51,451 nucleotides of DNA from CAZAMP01 sp964486455. GTDB lineage: Bacteria; Eisenbacteria; RBG-16-71-46; CAZAMP01. How positions within the stretch are numbered: position 1 is the stretch's first letter; every line of letters starts with the position of its first letter. This document shows, in pieces, positions 27,409 through 36,048 of this stretch. Below the pieces are notes generated by a model, which made no database searches, was not told where the DNA came from, and saw nothing but the letters and a program-made list of their open reading frames with translations. The DNA lies in contig CAZAMP010000030.1 in assembly GCA_964486455.1 (NCBI GenBank), positions 1 to 51,451 of the forward strand, given 5' to 3'. Position numbers and translations under genes: made by a program.

Positions 27409-28790
27409 GAACCTCCGACGTCTGTCGTGATGACGGCGTCGCGTGCGGGTATCCCGTCGACGGTTCGATCGTTCGGGTTGACCCGGACGATTCCACTCAC
27501 GTCACCTTCGTCGTCGAGGAACTCGCGAACGTACAGCGTATCGCCGCCGAAGATCTGCTTGCGAAACGGTCGAGCCGCAACGCCCAGCTCGAGATCGAAG
27601 TAGTCCGATATCCACGGGGATGCGGGCGGATAGACCTCAACGTCCGTGTAGGCGAAGATCCCGTCTCCGAGCAGCGTCGTGCCAAGTCCGAAGCGGATCC
27701 ATTGCGCCAGACTGTCCGGATCGGCGTGGCCGTCCCGCTGCCAGAGCTGATTGAACGTGATGTCCCAGCCCGACAGTGCGTGATCACGCTGAAACAGATA
27801 GCCGCGACGCGGCCGATCTGGAGTCCTCCACGTGTAGAACTCGTTCCACCAGGAATTCCACGGTGTGTTGCGCACCAGAAAATCCTCGTTTTTGAAGCCG
27901 TGAAAGTAGGTCAGATCATGGGTGAACTGATCCCCGCCGGCGACGATCGGATAGTCCAATCCGATGCGCACGCGGATCTCGTTGATCCAAGATCGAGAGG
28001 TGGCCTCCCAATCATCCCGAAACGCCCACCACGTGCCGGGCTCATCGATGTCGGGAATGCCGTTGCGGTCCCAATCCAGGAAGCCGCCGTCCGGTCCCTC
28101 CTGGTCGACGTGCCACCAACCGTGATTGGCCAGCTCCGCGACGACCTCCCACCACATGCCGGCATACGAGCCGCCGTACGTGTCGACCCACCATGGCAGC
28201 AGACGTTGGGACGACCACTCCGAAAAGGTGAAGCCCGTGGAATCCAGCCAGGGTTCGGCCGGGTCGAGATACGTCCCCTCCGGACACGTGCTCGTGCAGT
28301 CGGCCCATCGCCAGTACCCTCCCCACCCTCTGCACAGTGCGGGCTTGCCGTTGTGATGCTTGAGTCCCCAGTCGTTCTCCCGCACATAGCGCGTCATCCG
28401 ATCGATGAGACTGTGGGGACGTCCCCAATCCTCTACGGCGACGACCTGCGGCATGACCTGATAGAACACGGTCGCGTCCGGGTTCATCGATTGGATCTCC
28501 GCAACATCGGCGGGGCTCGGATCGGAGGCCACGATCACGTCAAAGCGGGCCAGCTCCGCCCTCGTCGCGGAGGGATGCCGGTCCCACTGACCGACCGCCG
28601 CGCCGATGCGCGGATACGCCCAGTAGGAAAGCACGGGATCGTCGGGCTCGCCGAGACCATCGTCCGGCGGATCTTCCGTCTTCCCTGAGTCGGGCGGCGG
28701 GGTGATCTCACCGCGTCCGCACGCCAGGGCAGACAGCGCCAGGCAGAGCACGATCGTCAACCAACCGGCCGGAGTCGGAAACCTCGGCAT
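27405..28790 (-). CDS. Lipoprotein resembling a TIM-barrel glycoside hydrolase
   Basis: The 461-residue product has a lipoprotein signal peptide with lipobox LSALAC (Cys near residue 24), so it is membrane-anchored outside the cytoplasm, followed by a proline/acid-rich linker. The rest, with FDVIVASDPSPADVAEIQSM, TVFYQVMPQVVAVEDWG, YAGMWWEVVAELANHGWWHV, GGFLDWDRNGIPDIDEPGTW and YLFQRDHALSGWD, resembles putative glycoside hydrolases of the GHL15-like kind. Several Asp/Glu in the strand ends could be catalytic, but I cannot name the pair. Substrate unknown. Family assignment is moderate. Confidence 0.6.
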   Translation of the reverse strand: MPRFPTPAGWLTIVLCLALSALACGRGEITPPPDSGKTEDPPDDGLGEPDDPVLSYWAYPRIGAAVGQWDRHPSATRAELARFDVIVASDPSPADVAEIQSMNPDATVFYQVMPQVVAVEDWGRPHSLIDRMTRYVRENDWGLKHHNGKPALCRGWGGYWRWADCTSTCPEGTYLDPAEPWLDSTGFTFSEWSSQRLLPWWVDTYGGSYAGMWWEVVAELANHGWWHVDQEGPDGGFLDWDRNGIPDIDEPGTWWAFRDDWEATSRSWINEIRVRIGLDYPIVAGGDQFTHDLTYFHGFKNEDFLVRNTPWNSWWNEFYTWRTPDRPRRGYLFQRDHALSGWDITFNQLWQRDGHADPDSLAQWIRFGLGTTLLGDGIFAYTDVEVYPPASPWISDYFDLELGVAARPFRKQIFGGDTLYVREFLDDEGDVSGIVRVNPNDRTVDGIPARDAVITTDVGGS

Positions 28791-29052
28791 CGCCTCTCCT
28801 CATTGGGGGGGAACGGCAGGAGTCGCACATTCGATGCCGACGGGCGGGCCGTGAATCGGTCCAAACGGGCCGCACGCGCGCATCACGGCGACGTCGTCCC
28901 GACGCCGGGAATCTCTTGAAATCGTGTAACTTGGGGAACTAGGGCGTCTAGGGCGCGTACATTCTAGTTTGGCCGGCGTCCCGGGGCGGCTCGCTCCGCG
29001 CAACGTGCGCGGCGCCTATGCACGCGCGGCCTGTCGCTCATGGAGACGGGAA

Positions 29053-31287
29053 GTGAATTCACGGAGTGGTTGTCTTGTCGCTCTGATCTCCGTCACGCTC
29101 ATCTCGCTGGAGATCGCCTGGACACGGATCTTCTCGGCGGAGTTCTTCTACACGTTCGCGTTCCTCATTCTGTCGCTCGCGATCCTCGGCCTGGGACTCG
29201 GAGCGCTGGCGCTACGTCTCGTTCCGTCATTGGATCGTGAGCCGGTCCTCGGACCGGTCCTTTCGCTCACCGGATTGATGTCGATCATCGGACCGCCGCT
29301 CGTCTTCCTGATCGATCCGAGGATGGCGTTTCTCTTTCGAGACTGGGCCAGCATCGGAAAGTTCGCCCTGACCGTGTTGATACTGAGCGCGCCGTACTTC
29401 TTCGGCGGCATCGCGCTGGCGAGGATCTTCAAGAGCGGCCACCGACGCCTTCCGCGTCTCTACATGGCCGACCTCATCGGGGCGGGTGTCGGCGTGGCCG
29501 TCGTCATCCCCGTCATGAACGCGGTCGGGACACCGGTCGCGACGTTCTATTGCGCCGTTCCCGTGCTGCTGGCCGCGCTGATGGCCGGCCGGCGCGCGTG
29601 GCGGCTCGTACCCCTGGTGCTCGGCGCGGCAATGATCATGCTCGGGACGCAGGGCGATTCGTTGCTCCAGCGCGGCCGAGAGGAGCACGCTCCCATCGGC
29701 TACACGCACTGGGATGCCGTCGCCAAGATCAAGATCTACGACTACGAAGAGCCGTTCAAGCGGATCAACATCGACAACATGGCGAACTCGCCCGTCTACG
29801 GCTTCGACGGTAACTGGGACGTGCCGGATTCGATGCGGTTCGAGTTTGGCATCGACGTGAAGCACCTCATCGACCTCTCCGATTCGTGCACGTTTCTCTC
29901 TCTCGGATCGGGGGGCGGCGTGGACGTCCTACAGGCCCTCCAGTGGGGTGCGACGGATATTCACGCCGTCGAGGTGGTTCCACACGTCAACGCGCTCATG
30001 ACGACGGGGGCGCTGGCCGATTTCACGGGCCGAATCTACGACGACCCTCGCGTCACCGTTGTGACGGAGGACGCGCGCGCCTACGTCCGCCGCCATCGAG
30101 ACACGTTCGACGTCATCTACTCGCTGAGCTCCAACACATTCGCCGCGATGGCGTCCGGCGCTTTCGCCATGGCCGAAAACTACCTGTTCACCACCGAAGC
30201 GTTCGAGGACTACTGGCGGGCCCTCTCCCCCAGCGGCTTCATGATGATGGAGCACCAGTTCTACATGCCGCGCCTGGTCAGCGAGCTCGTGGACGCGCTG
30301 GAGGCGCAGTCCGTGGACGACCCGACCGCTCACTTCGCCGTCTATGACCTGCCCAGCATGCGCCGGAACATGCTTCTCATTTCGAAGCGGCCTCTCACCG
30401 ACGAGATCCGGAACAACGCCTTCGGAGAGCTGACGCCGGAGCTGTTCGAGCACATTCACCTGCTCTACCCGGCGGCCGATTCGTTGCAGGACAATCTGAT
30501 CAACCGAATCGTTCTGAACGGATGGGAAGCGGAAGCGGAGAGCAGCGCGGTCGCTCTCTCCCCCTGCACCGACGACCGCCCCTACACGGGACAGATGGGA
30601 CTGTGGCGGAACCTGACGCGGGAAAGCCTCGATCAAGTCGTACACTACGAGATATCGGGCTTTCCGCTGTCCAAGCTGCTACTCGCGATGATCACGGTCG
30701 TCGTTCTCGTGCTCATCATTCCTCTCAATCTGCTTCCGTACGTCACGAAGGGCGAGAAGCTCAAGGCCGTCCCATGGATCTACTTTTTCCTGGTTGGGAT
30801 GGCGTACATCGGCATCGAAATCGTTCTCATTCAGCGATACACATGCTTCATCGGAACGACGATCGCCTCGATCGCCACGGTGCTGCTGACACTCCTGATC
30901 ATGTCGGGGCTGGGAAGCCGCGTCGCCGCCCGAACGAAGGACCGGGTCGTGTTCGGTGGAATCGTCCTGTGGCTCATCATCGAAGTCGTCGCGCTGAAAC
31001 CGCTCACGGTCGTGCTCGGCGGGTTGACGCTGTGGCCCCGAATCCTCGCGTCCGCGATCATGATCGCCCCGGCCGGCTTTCTCATGGGGATGCCGTTCCC
31101 GAAGGGCGGTTTGAGGGTCGGCCCTCTCGTCGATTGGGGGTTCGCCGTCAACGGCGCCGCATCCGTCCTTGGATCCGTCGTCGCGCTGTTCTTGGCCTTC
31201 AACTTCGGCTTCGGTGCGGCCCTTCTCGTTGCCGCCGCGTTCTACGCGCTCGCGTATCTTCTGTACTCCGCCCGCCTGGCCTGGTAG
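29053..31287 (+). CDS. Membrane protein with spermidine-synthase-like domain
   Basis: From a GTG at 29053 (GGAG 7 bases upstream) the protein has 744 residues. It begins with several transmembrane helices (VALISVTLISLEIAWTRIF, FLILSLAILGLGLGALAL and others up to about residue 200), followed by a SAM-binding Rossmann domain with FLSLGSGGGVDVLQALQWGA near 281, TEDARAYVRRHRDTFDVIY, and a further set of C-terminal helices after about 540. This is the layout of fused transporter-like/spermidine-synthase-like proteins. Whether it makes polyamines is unknown, since these fusions often lack aminopropyl-donor residues. An ATG-initiated longer frame from 28969 is possible but adds non-conserved sequence. 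Confidence 0.78.
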   Translation: MNSRSGCLVALISVTLISLEIAWTRIFSAEFFYTFAFLILSLAILGLGLGALALRLVPSLDREPVLGPVLSLTGLMSIIGPPLVFLIDPRMAFLFRDWASIGKFALTVLILSAPYFFGGIALARIFKSGHRRLPRLYMADLIGAGVGVAVVIPVMNAVGTPVATFYCAVPVLLAALMAGRRAWRLVPLVLGAAMIMLGTQGDSLLQRGREEHAPIGYTHWDAVAKIKIYDYEEPFKRINIDNMANSPVYGFDGNWDVPDSMRFEFGIDVKHLIDLSDSCTFLSLGSGGGVDVLQALQWGATDIHAVEVVPHVNALMTTGALADFTGRIYDDPRVTVVTEDARAYVRRHRDTFDVIYSLSSNTFAAMASGAFAMAENYLFTTEAFEDYWRALSPSGFMMMEHQFYMPRLVSELVDALEAQSVDDPTAHFAVYDLPSMRRNMLLISKRPLTDEIRNNAFGELTPELFEHIHLLYPAADSLQDNLINRIVLNGWEAEAESSAVALSPCTDDRPYTGQMGLWRNLTRESLDQVVHYEISGFPLSKLLLAMITVVVLVLIIPLNLLPYVTKGEKLKAVPWIYFFLVGMAYIGIEIVLIQRYTCFIGTTIASIATVLLTLLIMSGLGSRVAARTKDRVVFGGIVLWLIIEVVALKPLTVVLGGLTLWPRILASAIMIAPAGFLMGMPFPKGGLRVGPLVDWGFAVNGAASVLGSVVALFLAFNFGFGAALLVAAAFYALAYLLYSARLAW

Positions 31288-31313
31288 GTCGCTCGAAGCC
31301 TCACGCCTCCCGC

Positions 31314-31334
31314 CGACGACGCATGCCGTCGTCG
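31314..31334. terminator. Hairpin after the spermidine-synthase-like gene
   Basis: CGACGACG and CGTCGTCG pair perfectly over 8 bp around a CATGC loop, 26 bases past the stop codon. No T tract follows. A possible terminator or mRNA 3'-end structure. Confidence 0.4.
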
Positions 31335-31420
31335 TGCTTGCGTGGCGAATGATCGGTGCGCGACACTTGTCGGCACGAACACATCACTGCGGAGCAATCT
31401 CTGAGATTGGAGCCCATTGA

Positions 31421-32599
31421 ATGAAGCGCGCGATTGGTCCCGCCATCGCCGTGATCCTGCTCGTGGGGACGACTCCGGCCATAGCGGGAGAGCGCGTCAT
31501 GATCGATGCGTCTCCCGTTTGCGGCGAGAGCCGCGTTTCGATCGCCATCTTCCACTCATGGTGCGAGTTCACCATTCGCGCGATGAACTCCATGGACGAA
31601 ATCTTCGTGGGCGGCTACGCGATGCGCGGGCTCGTCGCCGGCTCTTCGATTCTCGGAGACCCGAGATACCTCGACACCGCGGTTCACTACGCGGATCAGC
31701 TTCTCGATCGCCAGAACGAGCACGGGTACTGGTCCACCGGATACAGCCGCCACGTCTATCTGGCGGACACCGGCAGCGCGCTCGGCCTGCTGATGTCGCT
31801 TCATCCTCTGGTCGACGAGACCCGAAAGCAGCTCTACTTCGACGCCGTCTCGCGGTATGTGACCGCGATCGAAGCGGACAGCCTGATTCTCCCGACGGGT
31901 GCCATCGGCGTCGGATGGCGCCACACGGAAGAAGGCCGTCTGGTGCCGAACAGAGAGCCCTACACGATCTCCTCCGCTCTGACCGGGGCTCAGGTCTTCG
32001 TCTGGATGTTTCACCACACGAGGGAGGAGCGATATCGAAACGTGGCGTTCGGGGCATTGCGGTGGATACTCTCGACGATGCGGGAGGACGGCGTCATTCC
32101 CTACATACTCACCGGCGATGACGGCACGACGGTCGGCGGTGACGAAAGCGGCGAAACACGCACGTGGGAGTCTTGGCGCTACGATACGTCCGCGTATGTC
32201 GGAGAGGGCGTGATCGCGTTCGACAAGTACTGCGCGCGCCCGTCCTGGCAGGCGGAGATTCGTCGCGCCATCGCGCCCCACATCGAGTTCCTCTTGCGAT
32301 CGCAGAACGATGACGGAACATGGGCCGTTCCCGGCAGCCCCGATCAGAAAAGAAGCCCCGGGGTCGTGAACCTCCTGCTCTGGTACCACGAGCATGTCTC
32401 CGCCGATCCCCGGATTCGCGATGCCGTCTGCCGCTTCGAACGTTTCCACCAGAGCGCGGTGAATGCCCGCGCGTTCGGGATGCTGACGGCGAGGGCGGAC
32501 CCCACGCTGGACAACGCCATCGTCACCTCGATAGCGGGCCGCGCGTTGGCCGAGCTCCTCAAACCGGGGATCGACTCGGAGTGGGGCCCGCCCCGCTGA
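31421..32599 (+). CDS. Secreted six-hairpin (alpha/alpha toroid) protein
   Basis: The 392-residue product has a signal peptide (IGPAIAVILLVGTTPAIAG) and then repeated helical hairpins typical of the alpha/alpha-toroid glycosidase or epimerase superfamily: FVGGYAMRGLVAGSSILGD, YLDTAVHYADQLLDRQNEHG, YWSTGYSRHVYLADTGSALG, LRWILSTMREDGVIPYILTG, IEFLLRSQNDDGTWAVPGSP. GGAG lies 8 bases before the ATG. The fold suggests polysaccharide or glycan processing, but I cannot place it in a named family, and catalytic residues are not certain. Stands alone between the spermidine-like gene and the AraC gene. Confidence 0.6.
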   Translation: MKRAIGPAIAVILLVGTTPAIAGERVMIDASPVCGESRVSIAIFHSWCEFTIRAMNSMDEIFVGGYAMRGLVAGSSILGDPRYLDTAVHYADQLLDRQNEHGYWSTGYSRHVYLADTGSALGLLMSLHPLVDETRKQLYFDAVSRYVTAIEADSLILPTGAIGVGWRHTEEGRLVPNREPYTISSALTGAQVFVWMFHHTREERYRNVAFGALRWILSTMREDGVIPYILTGDDGTTVGGDESGETRTWESWRYDTSAYVGEGVIAFDKYCARPSWQAEIRRAIAPHIEFLLRSQNDDGTWAVPGSPDQKRSPGVVNLLLWYHEHVSADPRIRDAVCRFERFHQSAVNARAFGMLTARADPTLDNAIVTSIAGRALAELLKPGIDSEWGPPR

Positions 32600-32691
32600 G
32601 ATGACGGTGATCCGGACGCGCGAACAATTAGCAAGGACGATCAAGCGCACCCTTTCCGCATGACATATTGTGATCGCGGGAGGGAGGAAAC

Positions 32692-33609
32692 GTGAAGACG
32701 GTCACGCTGCAGGACTACAAGGCCCGCGTCCTGAAGGTGTTGGTCTTCATCCAGCGGAATCTGGACGCGGATCTCTCGCTCGAGCGGCTCGCTCGCGTGG
32801 CCAACTTCTCACCGTATCACTTCCACCGCGTGTTCAGCGGTATGGTCGGCGAATCCGTTCACGCCCACATCAGGCGGATCCGGCTCGAACGGGCCGCCGA
32901 TCGGCTTCGACGTGGTTCTCAAGCGATCACGGCGATCGCGTTCGACGCCGGATACGATAGCCACGAGGCGTTCACTCGTGCGTTCCGCGCGATGACCGGC
33001 CTGCCTCCCTCCGAATACCGGACACGCCGCGCAATCTCGACCAGGGGCAACGACTCGACCGGGATCCACTACGAGTCGGGCGGCGCACCGAAGGACTTCC
33101 ACCCGTCACTGACAGGAGGGGACGCAATGAAGGTCACGATCACGCAGTTGGAACCCCGACGGGTAGCATTCATGCGGCACGTCGGTCCTTATCAGGACTG
33201 CGGGCCTGTGTGGGAGGCGCTGTGCATGCAACTGGGCTCCCGGGGACTTCTGGGCCCCGGGGTGACGTACATCGGATTGAGCTATGACGACCCCGACGTC
33301 GCCCCGCCGGACAAGCTGCGTTACGATGCCTGTGTCACCGTGGACGACGACTTCGTGCCGAAAGGTGACATCGGCGTTCAGACAATTTCGGGCGGCGTGT
33401 TCGCCGTCACCACACACCAAGGACCGTATGAGAAGCTCAACGAAACCTACGCCCGCCTGCTGGGTGAGTGGCTCCCACGCAGCGGTCGCACCCTTCATGA
33501 CGGACCGTGCCGGGAAATCTATCTGAATGACCCCGAGGGCACGGAACCCGAAGAGCTTCTGACCGACATCTACGTACGGCTCGTACCCGCGGGAGGTGAC
33601 AACACATGA
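32692..33609 (+). CDS. AraC-family regulator with GyrI-like effector domain
   Basis: Starts at a GTG 5 bases after AGGGAGG. Residues about 8-112 carry two helix-turn-helix motifs of the AraC/XylS type (LSLERLARVANFSPYHFHRV; ITAIAFDAGYDSHEAFTRAF, then TGLPPSEYRTRR). Residues about 145-300 are a GyrI/Rob-type small-molecule-binding domain (PRRVAFMRHVGPYQDCGPVW, VFAVTTHQGPYEKLNETYAR, REIYLNDPEGTEPEELLTDI). Proteins of this architecture activate multidrug or stress genes on binding an amphipathic ligand. The stop overlaps the following GyrI-only gene by 4 bases (ATGA), so the two probably act together. Confidence 0.92.
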   Translation: MKTVTLQDYKARVLKVLVFIQRNLDADLSLERLARVANFSPYHFHRVFSGMVGESVHAHIRRIRLERAADRLRRGSQAITAIAFDAGYDSHEAFTRAFRAMTGLPPSEYRTRRAISTRGNDSTGIHYESGGAPKDFHPSLTGGDAMKVTITQLEPRRVAFMRHVGPYQDCGPVWEALCMQLGSRGLLGPGVTYIGLSYDDPDVAPPDKLRYDACVTVDDDFVPKGDIGVQTISGGVFAVTTHQGPYEKLNETYARLLGEWLPRSGRTLHDGPCREIYLNDPEGTEPEELLTDIYVRLVPAGGDNT

Positions 33610-34220
33610 GCGCTCCGGAGAAGATCGACCTCTACAAGCTGCACAAGGACGAATACGTCGCGCCCAAATCACCGAAGCTCGTCAAGACCCGAAAGTCCAG
33701 GTACCTCGCGGTGACCGGCCGGGGTGCACCGGGCGGCGACGAGTTCGTCGCCCTGGTCGGCGCGCTCTACGCGGTCGCCTACACGATCAAGATGACCCGG
33801 AAGTTCGCGGGTAAGGGCGACTACGTGATCTGCAAGCTCGAAGGCCGGTACTGGGCGGACGGCGAATCGGGCTCAGAGGCAATCGCTCCGACAGATGATC
33901 TCCGATGGAAGCTCTTCATCCGGACACCCGACGTCGTCACAGGCGCCGATCTCCGCGGGGCTGTCAGCAAGCTCATCGAGAAAGGCAAAGACGAGAGCGT
34001 GCGCGAGGTGGAGTTGATGTCGATACCCGCGGGTCGCTGCATGCAGATGCTTCACGTCGGCCCATACGAGAAGGAGGAAGAGACGCTCACCGCCATGCGC
34101 GAGGCGATCGAGCGCGAAACGCTCACGGCGAGTGGTCCCCATCACGAGATCTATCTCTCTGATCCCAGACGGGTTCCACCCGAGCGGCTCCGGACGATCC
34201 TTCGGATCCCCGTGCGCTGA
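33606..34220 (+). CDS. Stand-alone GyrI-like ligand-binding protein
   Basis: The 204-residue protein belongs to the GyrI-like (SOUL/GyrI superfamily) ligand-binding proteins: MSAPEKIDLYKLHKDEYV at the start, RYLAVTGRGAPGGDEF, then CMQMLHVGPYEKEEETLTAM and HHEIYLSDPRRVPPERLRTI near the end. Two GyrI half-folds can be seen. It lacks a DNA-binding domain. Its start overlaps the AraC-GyrI gene's stop, with no spacer. It could sequester or hydrolyse the same class of ligand the regulator senses; this is inference from coupling and shared fold. Confidence 0.88.
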   Translation: MSAPEKIDLYKLHKDEYVAPKSPKLVKTRKSRYLAVTGRGAPGGDEFVALVGALYAVAYTIKMTRKFAGKGDYVICKLEGRYWADGESGSEAIAPTDDLRWKLFIRTPDVVTGADLRGAVSKLIEKGKDESVREVELMSIPAGRCMQMLHVGPYEKEEETLTAMREAIERETLTASGPHHEIYLSDPRRVPPERLRTILRIPVR

Positions 34221-34275
34221 GGGTCGCGCCGCGATCGCTTGAACGACCTATCGATGGCCGGTCGCGACACGCGTC

Positions 34276-34304
34276 TTCAATTCGATGACGCGAGCTGCTA
34301 CTAT
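34276..34304 (+). promoter_or_regulatory. Candidate sigma70-type promoter for the beta-helix gene
   Basis: TTCAAT (34276-34281), a 17-base spacer and TACTAT (34299-34304) lie 56 bases before the ATG of the beta-helix gene. The -10 matches consensus in five of six positions, the -35 in three. Assigned by eye. Confidence 0.4.
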
Positions 34305-34360
34305 CCTGGAGGATCGAGACGATCCACACGCGGGGTTGGGGACCATTCGGAGGAGGCCAC

Positions 34361-36034
34361 ATGCGAAGCCCCGTCCCGCTCACGGCAATGATCTGTCTCC
34401 TCGCCAGTCCGGCCCTCACCGCCACCCTCCTCGTCCGCCCGGACGGAGCGGGCGACTTCCCGAACATCCAGGCCGCGGTCGATGCCGCGCACGACGGAGA
34501 CCTCATCGAGCTTCTGCCGGGCATGTACGTCGGCGACGGGAACCGGGACGTCTACTATTCCGGCAAAGCCATCACCATTCGTTCGCGGGGTCGAAGCCCG
34601 TCAGACTGCATCATCGACTGCCAGGCCTCTGACACCGATCGCCACATCGCGTTCTTCTTCCTGGAAGGCGAGGGGCCGGGCTCGGTCCTGGACGGCGTGA
34701 CCATCACCCGAGCGAACGGCGGCTGGGCCGGGGCGATCATGTGCGACGACACGTCCCCGACGATCACGAACTGCGTGTTCAGGGACAACCACACCGGCGA
34801 AGGCGCCGGAATCTACTGCGAGACCCGATCGTCCGCGACGATCACCCATTGTGTCTTCACGGAGAACACAGCCCGAACGGGCGCGGGGATTCATGTCACC
34901 CGCCATTCCAGACCTCTGATCAGCAAGTGCGCGTTTATCAACAACAGCGCGGAGTTCGGAGGCGCGATCTACTCCGGCATCGGAGCCGAGCCGGTGATCG
35001 AGCACTGCACGATCAAATGGAACACGGCGCAGGAGAGTGGCGCGGGCATTTACTGCGAATTCGCCAGTTCCCCGCTCGTCAGCCATACCACGTTCTACGA
35101 GAACTCCGCCCCCGAGGGCGCGGCCGTCTATTGCCAGGACTCTTCGTCACCCACACTCAACCACTGTGCGCTATCACGCAACACGGCTGAGACGCGAGGA
35201 GGGGCCATCAGTTGTCTGAACTCCTCGCCACCGACACTTCTGGACTGCGTCCTCGCCATGAACTCCGCCGATCTCGGCGGTGCCATCTCGTGCGCCGACT
35301 CGTCGTCGCCGACGCTCACCGACTGCCGTTTCGAGGAGAACAGCGCCACCAGAGGGGCGGGGCTCCAGGCCGACGAGACCTGCCGACCGGTCCTGACCGC
35401 GTGTACGTTTCGCGGCAACGCGGCCGAGGAGCGAGGCGGCGGCGTGAACTGCCGCTCAGCATCGATTGTGGAGTGCGTGTTCGATGGCAACACGGCCATC
35501 TGGGGCGGCGGGCTTCACTGCTTCTCATCCACGATCTCTCATTGCACGTTCGCGCACAACGTTGCCGAGCGATACGGTGGGGGACTCTACTCCACGAGCC
35601 ACTCTCCCACGGTGACGCAGTGCACGTTCGTCGAGAACTCCGCGCACGATGGCGCCGCCATCGCCAGCTTTCATGGGTCATCGCCGACGATCACGCAGAG
35701 CCTCATCGTCTTCAGCACGCACGGAGAGGCCGTCTACGGTGGCTTCGGAGCGTTTCCGATTCTCAGCTGCTCGGATCTTCATGGGAATCAGGGCGGGGAC
35801 TGGATCGGCCGCGTCGCGGATCAGCTGGGCACGAACGGCAACTTCTCGAGCGATCCGCTCTTCTGCAACATCATCGGCGGCAACTACACGCTGCTACTCG
35901 CGTCGCCCTGCCTGCCGGGGAACCACCCGAACGGGGTCTCTTGCGGCACGATCGGGGCCTGGGGAAAGGGCTGCATCACCGTCCCCATCGTTCCCACATC
36001 ATGGGGTCAGGTCAAGGCGCGGTTTCTGAACTAG
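34361..36034 (+). CDS. Secreted right-handed parallel beta-helix protein
   Basis: The 557-residue protein has a signal peptide (LTAMICLLASPALTA), then FPNIQAAVDAAHDGDLIELL, the usual entry to pectate-lyase-like beta-helices, and at least ten rungs with a repeated core such as CVFRDNHTGEGAGIYCETRS, CVFTENTARTGAGIHVTR, CAFINNSAEFGGAIYSG, CTFRGNAAEERGGGVNC, CTFVENSAHDGAAIASF (the C-x-F-x-x-N-x-A-x-x-G-G rung). It resembles the polymorphic outer-membrane-protein type of repeat. GGAGGAGG lies 4 bases upstream of the ATG. Likely a secreted or surface-attached carbohydrate-binding or adhesive protein; no lyase residues can be named. Confidence 0.85.
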   Translation: MRSPVPLTAMICLLASPALTATLLVRPDGAGDFPNIQAAVDAAHDGDLIELLPGMYVGDGNRDVYYSGKAITIRSRGRSPSDCIIDCQASDTDRHIAFFFLEGEGPGSVLDGVTITRANGGWAGAIMCDDTSPTITNCVFRDNHTGEGAGIYCETRSSATITHCVFTENTARTGAGIHVTRHSRPLISKCAFINNSAEFGGAIYSGIGAEPVIEHCTIKWNTAQESGAGIYCEFASSPLVSHTTFYENSAPEGAAVYCQDSSSPTLNHCALSRNTAETRGGAISCLNSSPPTLLDCVLAMNSADLGGAISCADSSSPTLTDCRFEENSATRGAGLQADETCRPVLTACTFRGNAAEERGGGVNCRSASIVECVFDGNTAIWGGGLHCFSSTISHCTFAHNVAERYGGGLYSTSHSPTVTQCTFVENSAHDGAAIASFHGSSPTITQSLIVFSTHGEAVYGGFGAFPILSCSDLHGNQGGDWIGRVADQLGTNGNFSSDPLFCNIIGGNYTLLLASPCLPGNHPNGVSCGTIGAWGKGCITVPIVPTSWGQVKARFLN

Positions 36035-36048
36035 CGTCATCGTCGCTC

